This document shows positions 53,127 to 61,558 of a stretch of 64,000 nucleotides of DNA, piece after piece; the stretch's first letter is position 1; every line of letters begins with the position of its first letter. Both the position numbers and the translations under genes were made by a program. The notes beneath the pieces are model-generated. The model searched no databases. It saw only the letters and a program-made list of their open reading frames with translations, and was not told where the DNA came from. The DNA comes from an uncultured Prevotellaceae bacterium (GTDB taxonomy: Bacteria > Bacteroidota > Bacteroidia > Bacteroidales > Bacteroidaceae). The stretch is from contig CACZVN010000006.1 of the NCBI GenBank assembly GCA_902784615.1, forward strand, positions 97,827 through 161,826. Reading direction: 5' to 3'.

Positions 53127-55352
53127 ATGAAAATGAATAGATTGATTGTTCTCTCTATGCTTATTGCTTTGTCTGTGACGTCTGCATTGGCTGGAGAGAA
53201 TCTGAGTTTGGTAGATATTACCCGTGGTTATTTCCGTGCTGAGTCTATGAAGGCTGTCAGTCCGTTGGCTGACGGAGAGACGTATAGTCAGATCAGTGAT
53301 GACGGGAAGCGTGTTGTCTCTTATTCTTTTCGTACAGGGAAACAGGTGAATGTGCTTTTCGATGCATCGACGGCTAGAGGAGAACAGATTGGCAAGGTTG
53401 ACGGCTATATCATCAGTCCTGACGGCAAGCGGATGCTGATACAGACGAAGACGGCTCCCATCTATCGCCATTCTTTCACTGCTGTCTATTATATCTATGA
53501 CATTCGCAACAATAAGTTGGAACCTCTGAGTGACGGTGGTCCTCAGCAGACACCGCTGTTCTCGCCTGACGGGAATCAGATCGCCTTTGTACGTGAGAAC
53601 AATATCTATCTGGTGAAGTTGCTTTATGATAATGCCGAGAGTCAGGTGACAAAGGACGGAAGATATAATGAAGTCATTAACGGTATTCCTGACTGGGTGT
53701 ATGAAGAGGAGTTCTCAACGAACAGTTCGATGGTCTTCTCTGCCGATTCGAAGCAGATCGTGTGGATACGCTATGACGAGAGTGCAGTGAGACAGTACTC
53801 CATGCAGTTGTATAAGGGGTTGGCTCCAGAGCATGGTGAGTATGCGGAATACCCTGGCGACTATACCTATAAATATCCGGTGCCTGGACAGGTGAATTCC
53901 AAGGTGAGTGTGCTGAGCTATGATATCCAGTCACACCAGACGCGGAAGATCGATCTCCCTCTTGATACGGATGGTTATATCCCACGCATCAAGGCAACCA
54001 GTGATCCTGCGAAGATCGCTATCTTCACGATGAACCGTCATCAGGATATGCTCCGTATCTATATGGCGAATCCGCTCTCAACAGTCTGCCAACTGGCTAT
54101 CGAGGATAAGGTTGACAAATATATCAAGGAAGACGTGTTCTCTGATGTGCAGATCACGGATAAGCATATTCTCCTGCCCAGTGAGCGCGACGGCTACAAT
54201 CATCTCTATCTCTACAACCTGAACGGCCAGTTGCTGCGGCAGATCGTTACTGATAAATATGTGGTGACATCTGTCTATGGCTACGATGAGCAGACGGGTG
54301 ACTCCTATTTTGCTGCCAATCCCAATGGTCCTATGGACCAGCAGGTGATGGTGGCCCATGCCAACGGCAAGACGGAGATTCTTTCTCGCAAGGCTGGCGT
54401 CAATAGGGCAATCTTCAGCAAAAACTTTAAGTATTTCATCAATATCTGGAGCGATGTAGATCATCCTGAGCAATTTACACTTTGTCAGAACAATGGCAAA
54501 GAACTGATGACACTCATCGATAATCAGGAGTTGATACGGAAACTCTCAGCCTATGACCTTGGTAAGAAGGAGTTTTTCTCCTTCACAACTTCCGAGGGAG
54601 TATTGTTGAATGGCTGGATGGTGAAACCGGCTGATTTCAATCCGTCGAAGAATTATCCTGTGATCATGTATCAATATGGTGGTCCAGGCAATCAACAGGT
54701 GTTGAATAAGTGGGGAATAGGCATGAATGGCAATGGCGCGATCCTGGAGCAGTATCTGGCCCAACAGGGTTATCTCTGTGTCTGTGTCGATAACCGTGGC
54801 ACTGGTGGACGTGGTGCTGAGTTTGAGAAATGTACGTATTTACGCTTAGGGGAACTCGAGGCTCGTGACCAGGTGGAAACGGCTCTCTGGCTTGGACAGC
54901 AGACGTATGTTGACAAGGAGCGGATAGGTATCTGGGGCTGGTCGTATGGCGGCTGGAATACCCTGATGTCCATGTCTGAGGGCAGACCCGTCTTCTGTGC
55001 GGGTGTGGCCATTGCACCTCCTACCTGCTGGCGCTATTATGACTCTATCTATACGGAACGCTTTATGCGTACACCGAAAGAGAATCAAAAAGGCTATGAT
55101 GAGGTGAATCCCATCCATCGTGCCTCTCAACTTCATGGCGCGCTCTTGATCTGTCACGGACTGGCAGATGACAATGTGCATTACCAGAATACGGCAGAAT
55201 ATGTGGAGGCGTTAGTACAGGCTGACAAAGACTTCCGTCAACTGGTATATACCAACCGTAATCACAGTATTTTTGGTGGAAACACGCGTAACCATCTGTT
55301 CCGTCAGGCTGTTAATCACTTTGATGCGGCCATGAAATGTGGCAAAAAATAA
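53127..55352 (+). CDS. Dipeptidyl peptidase IV-like serine peptidase (S9B)
   Basis: A 741-residue secreted or periplasmic peptidase (signal peptide MKMNRLIVLSMLIALSVTSALA). It has the N-terminal beta-propeller (SPDGKRMLIQT, DGGPQQTPLFSPDGNQIAFVRENNIYLV, the EEEF substrate-anchoring Glu pair in PDWVYEEEFSTNSS) and a C-terminal alpha/beta hydrolase. The catalytic Ser is in GWSYGG, Asp in GLADDNVHYQ and His in NRNHSIFG. It removes X-Pro dipeptides from the N-terminus of peptides. It follows the GldB-like gene on the same strand. Confidence 0.92.
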   Translation: MKMNRLIVLSMLIALSVTSALAGENLSLVDITRGYFRAESMKAVSPLADGETYSQISDDGKRVVSYSFRTGKQVNVLFDASTARGEQIGKVDGYIISPDGKRMLIQTKTAPIYRHSFTAVYYIYDIRNNKLEPLSDGGPQQTPLFSPDGNQIAFVRENNIYLVKLLYDNAESQVTKDGRYNEVINGIPDWVYEEEFSTNSSMVFSADSKQIVWIRYDESAVRQYSMQLYKGLAPEHGEYAEYPGDYTYKYPVPGQVNSKVSVLSYDIQSHQTRKIDLPLDTDGYIPRIKATSDPAKIAIFTMNRHQDMLRIYMANPLSTVCQLAIEDKVDKYIKEDVFSDVQITDKHILLPSERDGYNHLYLYNLNGQLLRQIVTDKYVVTSVYGYDEQTGDSYFAANPNGPMDQQVMVAHANGKTEILSRKAGVNRAIFSKNFKYFINIWSDVDHPEQFTLCQNNGKELMTLIDNQELIRKLSAYDLGKKEFFSFTTSEGVLLNGWMVKPADFNPSKNYPVIMYQYGGPGNQQVLNKWGIGMNGNGAILEQYLAQQGYLCVCVDNRGTGGRGAEFEKCTYLRLGELEARDQVETALWLGQQTYVDKERIGIWGWSYGGWNTLMSMSEGRPVFCAGVAIAPPTCWRYYDSIYTERFMRTPKENQKGYDEVNPIHRASQLHGALLICHGLADDNVHYQNTAEYVEALVQADKDFRQLVYTNRNHSIFGGNTRNHLFRQAVNHFDAAMKCGKK

Positions 55353-55394
55353 TTAAATAATGTATGGAATCGTGCCAATTCTCCAAAAAGTTTG

Positions 55395-55402
55395 TATCTT
55401 TG
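55395..55402 (+). promoter_or_regulatory. -7 box of the BACON/Big_2 lipoprotein gene
   Basis: TATCTTTG, 25 bases before the ATG at 55428. Confidence 0.7.
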
Positions 55403-55427
55403 CACCCGAAAAATAGAATTTAAGCCA

Positions 55428-57071
55428 ATGTCTATAATGAAAAATTTTAGATTCTTAGGGATAGGTATGATGGTGCTTATGCTATGCATGGGTTCCGTAT
55501 CATGCAGTGATGACGAATATTCAACCCGTATTCATGAATTGCTTATCAAAAAGGAATATACGTTTGAAGCCGATGAGGAAACTAGCGAGTTGTCAACTAC
55601 TGTGACATTTCGTAATGAGGATCTTTCGAACTATCAGGCAAATTCCAATGCGGATTGGTGTACTGTGACGATTGATCCTAAGGCATCGACGATGACAATA
55701 TCTGTTGAGGAGAATAATACGTTTGAGGTACGAAAGGCTACTGTTACGCTTTTGGATATTAAAGATGGCGTATCTTCCCGTTCTTTCACTGTGACGCAGA
55801 AACAGAATGATGTGATCAGGGTGGTTGATGGTGAAGGCCCAATTTATCAGGTGAACACTGATGGCGGACAGGTTGTTATTCATCTGGAGAGTAATGTCAG
55901 TTATACTGTTCAGATTCAGGAGGACGCCAGTTGGATAACATTGCCCGGTAGCGCTGGAACCAGAGGCCTTCAACAATCGCAGGTTATACTGGATGTCGCC
56001 AAGAATAATACGGAGAAAGAACGTAGTGCAAAGGTGACCATCAAGAATGAAACATCTGGTGTAATGACAACCGTTCTTATTTCGCAGGCTTTTAAAGCCT
56101 ATATGACACTCATACAGAAAGACTTTACTATTGACGAATTGGGTGGTTCGATCAATATCTATGTTCAAACTAATGTGGGCTTTGACTGTTATACAGCAGA
56201 TGATTGGGTTACGAAAGGAGGTCGTGAGGCTATTAACGATAATACCGTTAGTCAGAAGATCTCTGTAGCTCCTTTCACGGAAAAACAGCCGAAACGTACT
56301 TCTTCAGTGAGTATTCAGAACGTGTCTCATGGTTTCGATTATAATGTAAAAATTACGCAGACGAGAAATATTTATATTCAGGAGTCAAATATCAAGATCC
56401 TTACCGGTGGATCACAGAGATTGACCCTATATAATGCCAATAATGAAGCTGTGCTTTGGAAATCAAATGACGAGAGCGTGGCTACAGTGGATGATGAGGG
56501 AGTAGTAACTGGTGTCAGTGCGGGATCAACCATGATTACTGTGGCCTCTTCTAATGGGTTGCACACTGATAATGTATCCGTCACGGTGGAGAAACCTGCT
56601 GACTTAAAAGATAAGATTGCCTATCAATGGCAAGATACCTTCACACAATATGACGATGTGAGTGTATTGACAAATCTTAAGTGCACAATTACTAATAATA
56701 GTGAGTATGATCTGATGGTTAATAGGGCAACTCTCTATTGTGATGATGTTGTGATGTCTAACTTGGAGTATAATGAGTCGAGTGGTTTGTTGGCTGTCAG
56801 TAAGAGCATGGAATTCAAGCAAGATATTCCCGTGGAGAAGGGGGAAGATACGGAAGTTAGGGATACAACCTACGCTGATGATGGGACAATGGTGATTGAA
56901 GTAAAAACCATCCCAGGAAAGGCAAAGGAGAATACTCACCAATATCTTCTTGTCTGGGAATACACTTATAGTAATGAGACATTCACCTATAGGTGTAACT
57001 ATCCAGAGAAGACAGAGGATGAGCCTGCTGCAACCCGCAAGAAATATGCTCGGAGAACTAGAAGAAGATAA
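55428..57071 (+). CDS. Lipoprotein with BACON-like domains and a Big_2 domain
   Basis: A 547-residue surface lipoprotein (MSIMKNFRFLGIGMMVLMLCMGSVSC). About three BACON-like Ig modules follow (residues about 30-115, 120-210 and 215-305: ANSNADWCTVTIDPKASTMTISVEEN, ATVTLLDIKDGVSSRSFTVTQKQ, SWITLPGSAGTRG). Then a Big_2-type domain (ILTGGSQRLTLYNANNEAVLWKSNDESVATVDDEGVVTGVSAGSTMITV) and a C-terminal beta domain. Such proteins display binding modules at the cell surface, often for glycans. The alternative start at 55437 would begin with the classical lipoprotein signal. A single-gene unit, with a terminator shared with glyA. Confidence 0.85.
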   Translation: MSIMKNFRFLGIGMMVLMLCMGSVSCSDDEYSTRIHELLIKKEYTFEADEETSELSTTVTFRNEDLSNYQANSNADWCTVTIDPKASTMTISVEENNTFEVRKATVTLLDIKDGVSSRSFTVTQKQNDVIRVVDGEGPIYQVNTDGGQVVIHLESNVSYTVQIQEDASWITLPGSAGTRGLQQSQVILDVAKNNTEKERSAKVTIKNETSGVMTTVLISQAFKAYMTLIQKDFTIDELGGSINIYVQTNVGFDCYTADDWVTKGGREAINDNTVSQKISVAPFTEKQPKRTSSVSIQNVSHGFDYNVKITQTRNIYIQESNIKILTGGSQRLTLYNANNEAVLWKSNDESVATVDDEGVVTGVSAGSTMITVASSNGLHTDNVSVTVEKPADLKDKIAYQWQDTFTQYDDVSVLTNLKCTITNNSEYDLMVNRATLYCDDVVMSNLEYNESSGLLAVSKSMEFKQDIPVEKGEDTEVRDTTYADDGTMVIEVKTIPGKAKENTHQYLLVWEYTYSNETFTYRCNYPEKTEDEPAATRKKYARRTRRR

Positions 57072-57086
57072 AAAACAAATAGAAAC

Positions 57087-57116
57087 AAAAATCCCCGCCA
57101 ACTGGCGGGGATTTTT
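57087..57116. terminator. Bidirectional terminator, BACON lipoprotein / glyA
   Basis: AAAATCCCCGCCA / TGGCGGGGATTTT, a perfect stem with a 2-base loop and T runs in both directions. Confidence 0.93.
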
Positions 57117-57120
57117 ATTG

Positions 57121-58401
57121 TTAATATGCGAAGAGAGGATAATCCTTCATCTTTTCATTAACTCGGGCGCGGACACTGGCAATGACCTGCTCGTTCTCAG
57201 GATCATTGAGTACTTCCTCGATCCATGCTGCAATCTGTACCATCAGGTCTTCCTTGGCACCACGGGTTGTGATGGCGGGCGTTCCCAGACGGATACCAGA
57301 GGTCTGGAAGGCACTGCGGCTGTCGAACGGCACCATGTTCTTGTTCACCGTGATATCAGCAGCAACGAGTGCATTCTCTGCCACCTTACCAGTCAGATCA
57401 GGATACTTCGAACGCAGATCGACGAGCATGGAGTGGTTATCGGTACCACCGCTCACGATGGAGAAACCACGCTTGATCAGTTCCTCGGCCAATACCTTGG
57501 CGTTCTTCTGAACCTGCTTGGCCCACTCCTTGAACTCGGGCTGCAAAGCCTCACCGAAGGCCACGGCCTTGGCGGCAATGACATGCTCTAACGGACCACC
57601 CTGCTGTCCGGGGAAGACGGCCGAGTTAAGCAACTGTGACATCTTCTTCACAACACCCTTCGGAGTGGTGTAACCCCAAGGATTGTCGAAGTCCTTACCC
57701 ATCAGGATGATACCGCCACGAGGACCGCGCAGGGTCTTGTGGGTTGTAGAGGTAACGATGTGGGCATACTTCACAGGATTGTCGAGCAGACCAGCTGCGA
57801 TCAGACCAGCGGGGTGAGCCATGTCGATCATCAACAGGGCGCCAACCTTATCGGCAATCTCACGCATACGCTTGTAGTCCCACTCACGGCTGTAGGCAGA
57901 GCCACCGCCAATGATGAGCTTGGGCTTATTCTCAATGGCCAGGCGCTCCATCTCGTCGTAATCCACACGGCCTGTCTCCTTGTTGAGGTTATAGCCTACG
58001 GGCTTATAGAGGATACCAGAGGTGTTGACGAGCGATCCGTGGGAGAGGTGACCACCGTGGTCGAGGTTCATACCCATGAAGGTGTCGCCTGGCTTCAGTA
58101 CAGCCAGCAGCACGGCAGCGTTGGCCTGTGCACCGGAGTGGGGCTGTACGTTGGCATACTCGGCACCAAACAACTTGCACACACGGTCGATGGCCAGTTG
58201 CTCCACCTCGTCAACCACCTGACAACCACCATAATAACGGTGGCCAGGATAGCCTTCTGCATATTTGTTGGTGAGGTAACTGCCCATGGCCTCCATGACC
58301 TGGTCACTCACAAAATTCTCACTGGCAATCAGTTCTATGCCTTTCAACTGGCGCTGATGCTCTTTCTCGATTAACTCGAAGATAGTGTTGTCTCTGTTCA
58401 T
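57121..58401 (-). CDS. glyA: Serine hydroxymethyltransferase
   Basis: PLP enzyme that interconverts serine and glycine and supplies one-carbon units. The 426 residues match the family: [68 protein letters not shown] and the PLP lysine in [15 protein letters not shown]. The bacterial length is normal. No promoter is seen in the 36 bp after the COG0523 gene, so it is probably the last gene of the pyrB-pyrI unit. Confidence 0.97.
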   Translation of the reverse strand: MNRDNTIFELIEKEHQRQLKGIELIASENFVSDQVMEAMGSYLTNKYAEGYPGHRYYGGCQVVDEVEQLAIDRVCKLFGAEYANVQPHSGAQANAAVLLAVLKPGDTFMGMNLDHGGHLSHGSLVNTSGILYKPVGYNLNKETGRVDYDEMERLAIENKPKLIIGGGSAYSREWDYKRMREIADKVGALLMIDMAHPAGLIAAGLLDNPVKYAHIVTSTTHKTLRGPRGGIILMGKDFDNPWGYTTPKGVVKKMSQLLNSAVFPGQQGGPLEHVIAAKAVAFGEALQPEFKEWAKQVQKNAKVLAEELIKRGFSIVSGGTDNHSMLVDLRSKYPDLTGKVAENALVAADITVNKNMVPFDSRSAFQTSGIRLGTPAITTRGAKEDLMVQIAAWIEEVLNDPENEQVIASVRARVNEKMKDYPLFAY

Positions 58402-58437
58402 TTGTCTTTGTTTATTGTGATGTTAATACTCTATTTT

Positions 58438-59631
58438 CTATGCTAAGCAACGGTCAAGTTCTTCGGCGATAAGCTTTTTGTCAAGATTCTGACCTATGAA
58501 GACGAGTTTTTGCATACGGTCGCCATATTGTTCGTCCCAGTCTCGGCGAAGACCTGGATTCTGATCCATGAACTGTTCGAGTTCAGCCTTTGGCATGGTA
58601 GCGTACCATTGTCCGACATTACGGATGGAAACCTGCTTACCTGCCTGTTCGAACACATAGCAGACATCCTTCTCGTCGCGGAAATAACAGATGCCTTTGG
58701 CTCGGATAATACCTTTGGGCCATTTGCGTGCGACAAACTCATCGAAGAGTCCAAGCTCGAAGGGACGGCGACGGTAATAGACGTATGTGCCGATGCCGTA
58801 TTCCTCAGCCTCACCCTCATCATGGTGATGATGATGCTCATGATGATGCTCATGTTCATGATGGTGGTGCTCCTCCTCTTCCTCGTCGTCCTCATCTTCT
58901 TCATGATGCTTCTCCACCTCCTGAATCCAAGTGGCAGACGTGGCAACGCTGTCGAAATCAAAGAGATGGGTATTGAGGATCTTGTCAAAACCGACATCAC
59001 CATAATTGCAGTCGATAATCTCTGCCTTGGGCTGGAGTTCACGGACGATACCATGCAGACGGCCCAGTTCGTCATCTGTCACCTCTGCGGCCTTGTTGAG
59101 CAGGACGATATTGCAGAACTCTATCTGCTGGATCACAAGGTTCTCAATGTCTTCCTCGTCGATGTTCTGTCGCAGCAGGTCAAGGCCATTGCCAAACTCG
59201 TCACGCATCCTTAGCGCATCCACCACCGTCACGATACAGTCGAGACGGGGTATGCCATGCTCTGTCACCTCTGGTGCCATCGAGGGAATGCTGCAGATGG
59301 TCTGTGCAATGGGACCAGGTTCGCAGATGCCACTGGCTTCGATCACGATATAATCGAACTTTTCCAGTGCGATGATGTCTTGTAACTGCTGCACCAGATC
59401 CATCTTCAGCGTACAGCAGATACAGCCGTTCTGCAGGGCCACGAGACTGTCATCTTTCTGGTTGACGACACCGCCCTGTTGGATGAGGTCAGCATCGATG
59501 TTCACCTCGCCGATGTCATTGACGATAACGGCGAACCTGATGCCGCGCTTGTTGCTCAGTATCCTATTTAATAAGGTTGTCTTGCCACTGCCGAGATAAC
59601 CTGTCAGCAGCAATACGGGAGTCTCTTTCAT
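58438..59631 (-). CDS. COG0523 (CobW-like) GTPase, metallochaperone with His/acidic loop
   Basis: A 397-residue G3E-family GTPase. It has Walker A GYLGSGKTT, the metal motif CICC in GCICCTL, Walker B region VIEASGICEPG, and NK of LLNKAAEV. A stretch of His and acidic residues (about residues 243-275, with runs such as HHHHEHEHHHEH) separates it from the C-terminal CobW_C domain (TYVYYRRRPFELGLFDEFV). Proteins of this family move zinc, cobalt or other metals into targets. Being next to PyrI, a zinc protein, and with no cobalt or nitrile hydratase genes nearby, zinc seems most likely. Confidence 0.9.
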   Translation of the reverse strand: MKETPVLLLTGYLGSGKTTLLNRILSNKRGIRFAVIVNDIGEVNIDADLIQQGGVVNQKDDSLVALQNGCICCTLKMDLVQQLQDIIALEKFDYIVIEASGICEPGPIAQTICSIPSMAPEVTEHGIPRLDCIVTVVDALRMRDEFGNGLDLLRQNIDEEDIENLVIQQIEFCNIVLLNKAAEVTDDELGRLHGIVRELQPKAEIIDCNYGDVGFDKILNTHLFDFDSVATSATWIQEVEKHHEEDEDDEEEEEHHHHEHEHHHEHHHHHDEGEAEEYGIGTYVYYRRRPFELGLFDEFVARKWPKGIIRAKGICYFRDEKDVCYVFEQAGKQVSIRNVGQWYATMPKAELEQFMDQNPGLRRDWDEQYGDRMQKLVFIGQNLDKKLIAEELDRCLA

Positions 59632-59656
59632 GTCTCTTTCTAATTTATCTTTTCAC

Positions 59657-60103
59657 TCAACAGAGTTCCACTTTGTTGATATCCTGTTCCTTCTCGCAAT
59701 AGTGGCACGTCAGGATACCATCAGTTACATGGAAATGGGTGGCCATCGGCTCGTTGTTGGTGATACACTTGGGATTGTTGCATTTCACAATACCCTTGAT
59801 CTCGTCAGGCGTTACCACGGTTTTCTTCTCAACCACCTCATAGTCTCTGATGATGCTGAGAATCACATTGGGAGCCACCACGGAGAGGCGCGAGATCTCG
59901 TCATCAGTGAAGAACTTGTCCGATACCTTGATAATGCCTTTGCTGCCCACCTTTTGCGATGGGTAGTTGAAGCCGATGGTAACAGGGGTCTTCAGGTCGA
60001 AGAGTCCCAACAGGCTGGCTACCTGATAGGTCTTGTTGGCTGGTATGTGGTCGATGACGGTGCCGTGCTCAATGGCGGCAACCAAACGTTCCTTCTTGTT
60101 CAT
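59657..60103 (-). CDS. pyrI: Aspartate carbamoyltransferase, regulatory subunit
   Basis: The regulatory chain of ATCase, which binds CTP and ATP in its N-terminal half and zinc in its C-terminal half. The 148 residues include [27 protein letters not shown] and [28 protein letters not shown]. The zinc ligands are in [12 protein letters not shown] and LTCHYCEK. The overlap with pyrB is 4 bp. The length is normal. Confidence 0.96.
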   Translation of the reverse strand: MNKKERLVAAIEHGTVIDHIPANKTYQVASLLGLFDLKTPVTIGFNYPSQKVGSKGIIKVSDKFFTDDEISRLSVVAPNVILSIIRDYEVVEKKTVVTPDEIKGIVKCNNPKCITNNEPMATHFHVTDGILTCHYCEKEQDINKVELC

Positions 60104-61047
60104 AAGATAATGGTTTTATCGTTACGTACTTCGTCTAATGATATTCCTAACACATCACAGAAGATGGCCTCACGGGCAAAGAGTCCGTTGCCTGCCTGCT
60201 GGATATAGTAGGCATGGGGGTTGTCATCTATTTCGTAGGCGATCTCGTTCACGCGGGGTAGGGGGTGCAGGATCTTCATGTTGGGCTTGGCATTCTTCAG
60301 CAAGTCGTTGTTAAGCACATAGACGTTCTTCACGCGCTCGTATTCCATCAGGTCAGAGAAGCGTTCTTTTTGCACACGTGTCATATACAGGATATCTGCA
60401 TCAGCGATGATCTTATCGTTGAAGGCCGTATGCTCCTGATACTTGATGCCGTGCTCCTTACAGTATATCTTATACTCGTTAGGCATGGCCAGTTCCTTTG
60501 GAGCCACGAAATGGAAAGTCGGGTTGAAATGGCGCATGGCCATGAGCAGGGAGTGAACCGTACGGCCATACTTCAGATCACCCACCATGTAAATGTTCAG
60601 ATTCTCAAGCGTCCCCTGCGTCTTGTAGATCGAATAGAGGTCAAGCATACACTGCGAGGGGTGCTGGTGGGCACCGTCGCCTGCATTCACAATGGGGATG
60701 GGAGCCACCTCCGAGGCATATACGGCTGCGCCCTCAATGAAATGACGCATCACGATGACATCGGCGTAGTTGGACACCATCAGGATCGTGTCCTTCAGTG
60801 TTTCACCTTTCGTACCACTCGTGATCTTCGGGTCTGCGAAGCCGATGACTTTTGCACCAAGACGGTTGGCAGCAGTCTCGAAACTGAGGCGGGTGCGGGT
60901 GGATGGCTCAAAAAAGAGCGTGGCAACGACTTTCCCCTTCAGCAGTTCTCTGTTGGGGTGCTTCTCAAACTCCTCTGCCATCTCGATCATGTAGAGTATC
61001 TTCTCCTTGGTGAGATCGGCTATGGTCACAAAATTATGCTTTTCCAT
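60100..61047 (-). CDS. pyrB: Aspartate carbamoyltransferase, catalytic subunit
   Basis: Joins carbamoyl phosphate and aspartate, the first committed step of pyrimidine synthesis. The 315 residues contain the carbamoyl-phosphate motif [48 protein letters not shown] and [10 protein letters not shown]. The length is normal. It is first in pyrB-pyrI and, with tight spacing downstream, in the probable pyrB-pyrI-COG0523-glyA unit. Confidence 0.97.
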   Translation of the reverse strand: MEKHNFVTIADLTKEKILYMIEMAEEFEKHPNRELLKGKVVATLFFEPSTRTRLSFETAANRLGAKVIGFADPKITSGTKGETLKDTILMVSNYADVIVMRHFIEGAAVYASEVAPIPIVNAGDGAHQHPSQCMLDLYSIYKTQGTLENLNIYMVGDLKYGRTVHSLLMAMRHFNPTFHFVAPKELAMPNEYKIYCKEHGIKYQEHTAFNDKIIADADILYMTRVQKERFSDLMEYERVKNVYVLNNDLLKNAKPNMKILHPLPRVNEIAYEIDDNPHAYYIQQAGNGLFAREAIFCDVLGISLDEVRNDKTIIL

Positions 61048-61072
61048 TCGTTCTTATATATTTTGGGGTGCA

Positions 61073-61080
61073 CAAAGGTA
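61073..61080 (-). promoter_or_regulatory. -7 box of pyrB
   Basis: On the minus strand TACCTTTG, 25 bases before the pyrB ATG. Confidence 0.75.
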
Positions 61081-61241
61081 CGCATTTTATTTCAATTAAT
61101 CTCACCCCAAAGCCTTTTTTGTGCAATCTTAAACACTTTTTTTGATATCAAAAAACTTGTGTCATTTTTGATTTACCTTTCAGTCTGTTTGTATATGTTT
61201 TAAAATCAGTATGTTGCGCTGAATGGTGTTTCTTGATTCTA

Positions 61242-61341
61242 AAGGAGTCCTTTTGCAAAATTAAGGAGTCCTTTACGGTCAATAAGGACTCCTTATTTCT
61301 CCTAAAGTAGTCCTTAATTTTTGTCCCAGGCCTTGGGACAA
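61242..61341. repeat. AAGGAGTCCTT repeats and a 21-bp inverted repeat in the pyrB/PBP1A gap
   Basis: The 511 bases between pyrB and the PBP1A gene hold no gene. AAGGAGTCCTTT occurs at 61242 and 61263, and the inverse ATAAGGACTCCTTAT at 61282-61296. A degenerate unit lies at 61302-61316. Then TTGTCCCA and TGGGACAA (61320-61341) form a hairpin around GGCCT. Confidence 0.7.
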
Positions 61342-61513
61342 AACATACTTTCTCTATGGTCTGGCCAAAGGAAGTTTCTTTCAGTGTAAACTATTGTAAG
61401 ACAGTATTTTAAGAGTGTTCTGAAGGGAATGAAGCACAAACTCGTTGAGATTGCCAGTGAGTTAAAATTGCAGAATAATTCTGATTTCTGTGCTGATTTT
61501 TCGAAGAAAATAG

Positions 61514-61521
61514 TAATTTTG
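61514..61521 (+). promoter_or_regulatory. -7 box of the PBP1A gene
   Basis: TAATTTTG, 37 bases before the ATG. Confidence 0.65.
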
Positions 61522-61558
61522 CACCAAAATACTTAAAAGAGTAAAGATAATCAAGCGT

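Noticed and set aside
56950-57591. A 213-residue plus-strand frame across the glyA 3' end
   Set aside because: It crosses a strong bidirectional terminator and is antisense to glyA.
61429-61536. A 35-residue frame (MKHKLVEIASELKLQNNSDF start) before the PBP1A gene
   Set aside because: It runs over the PBP1A -7 box and has no promoter of its own; it is likely fortuitous.
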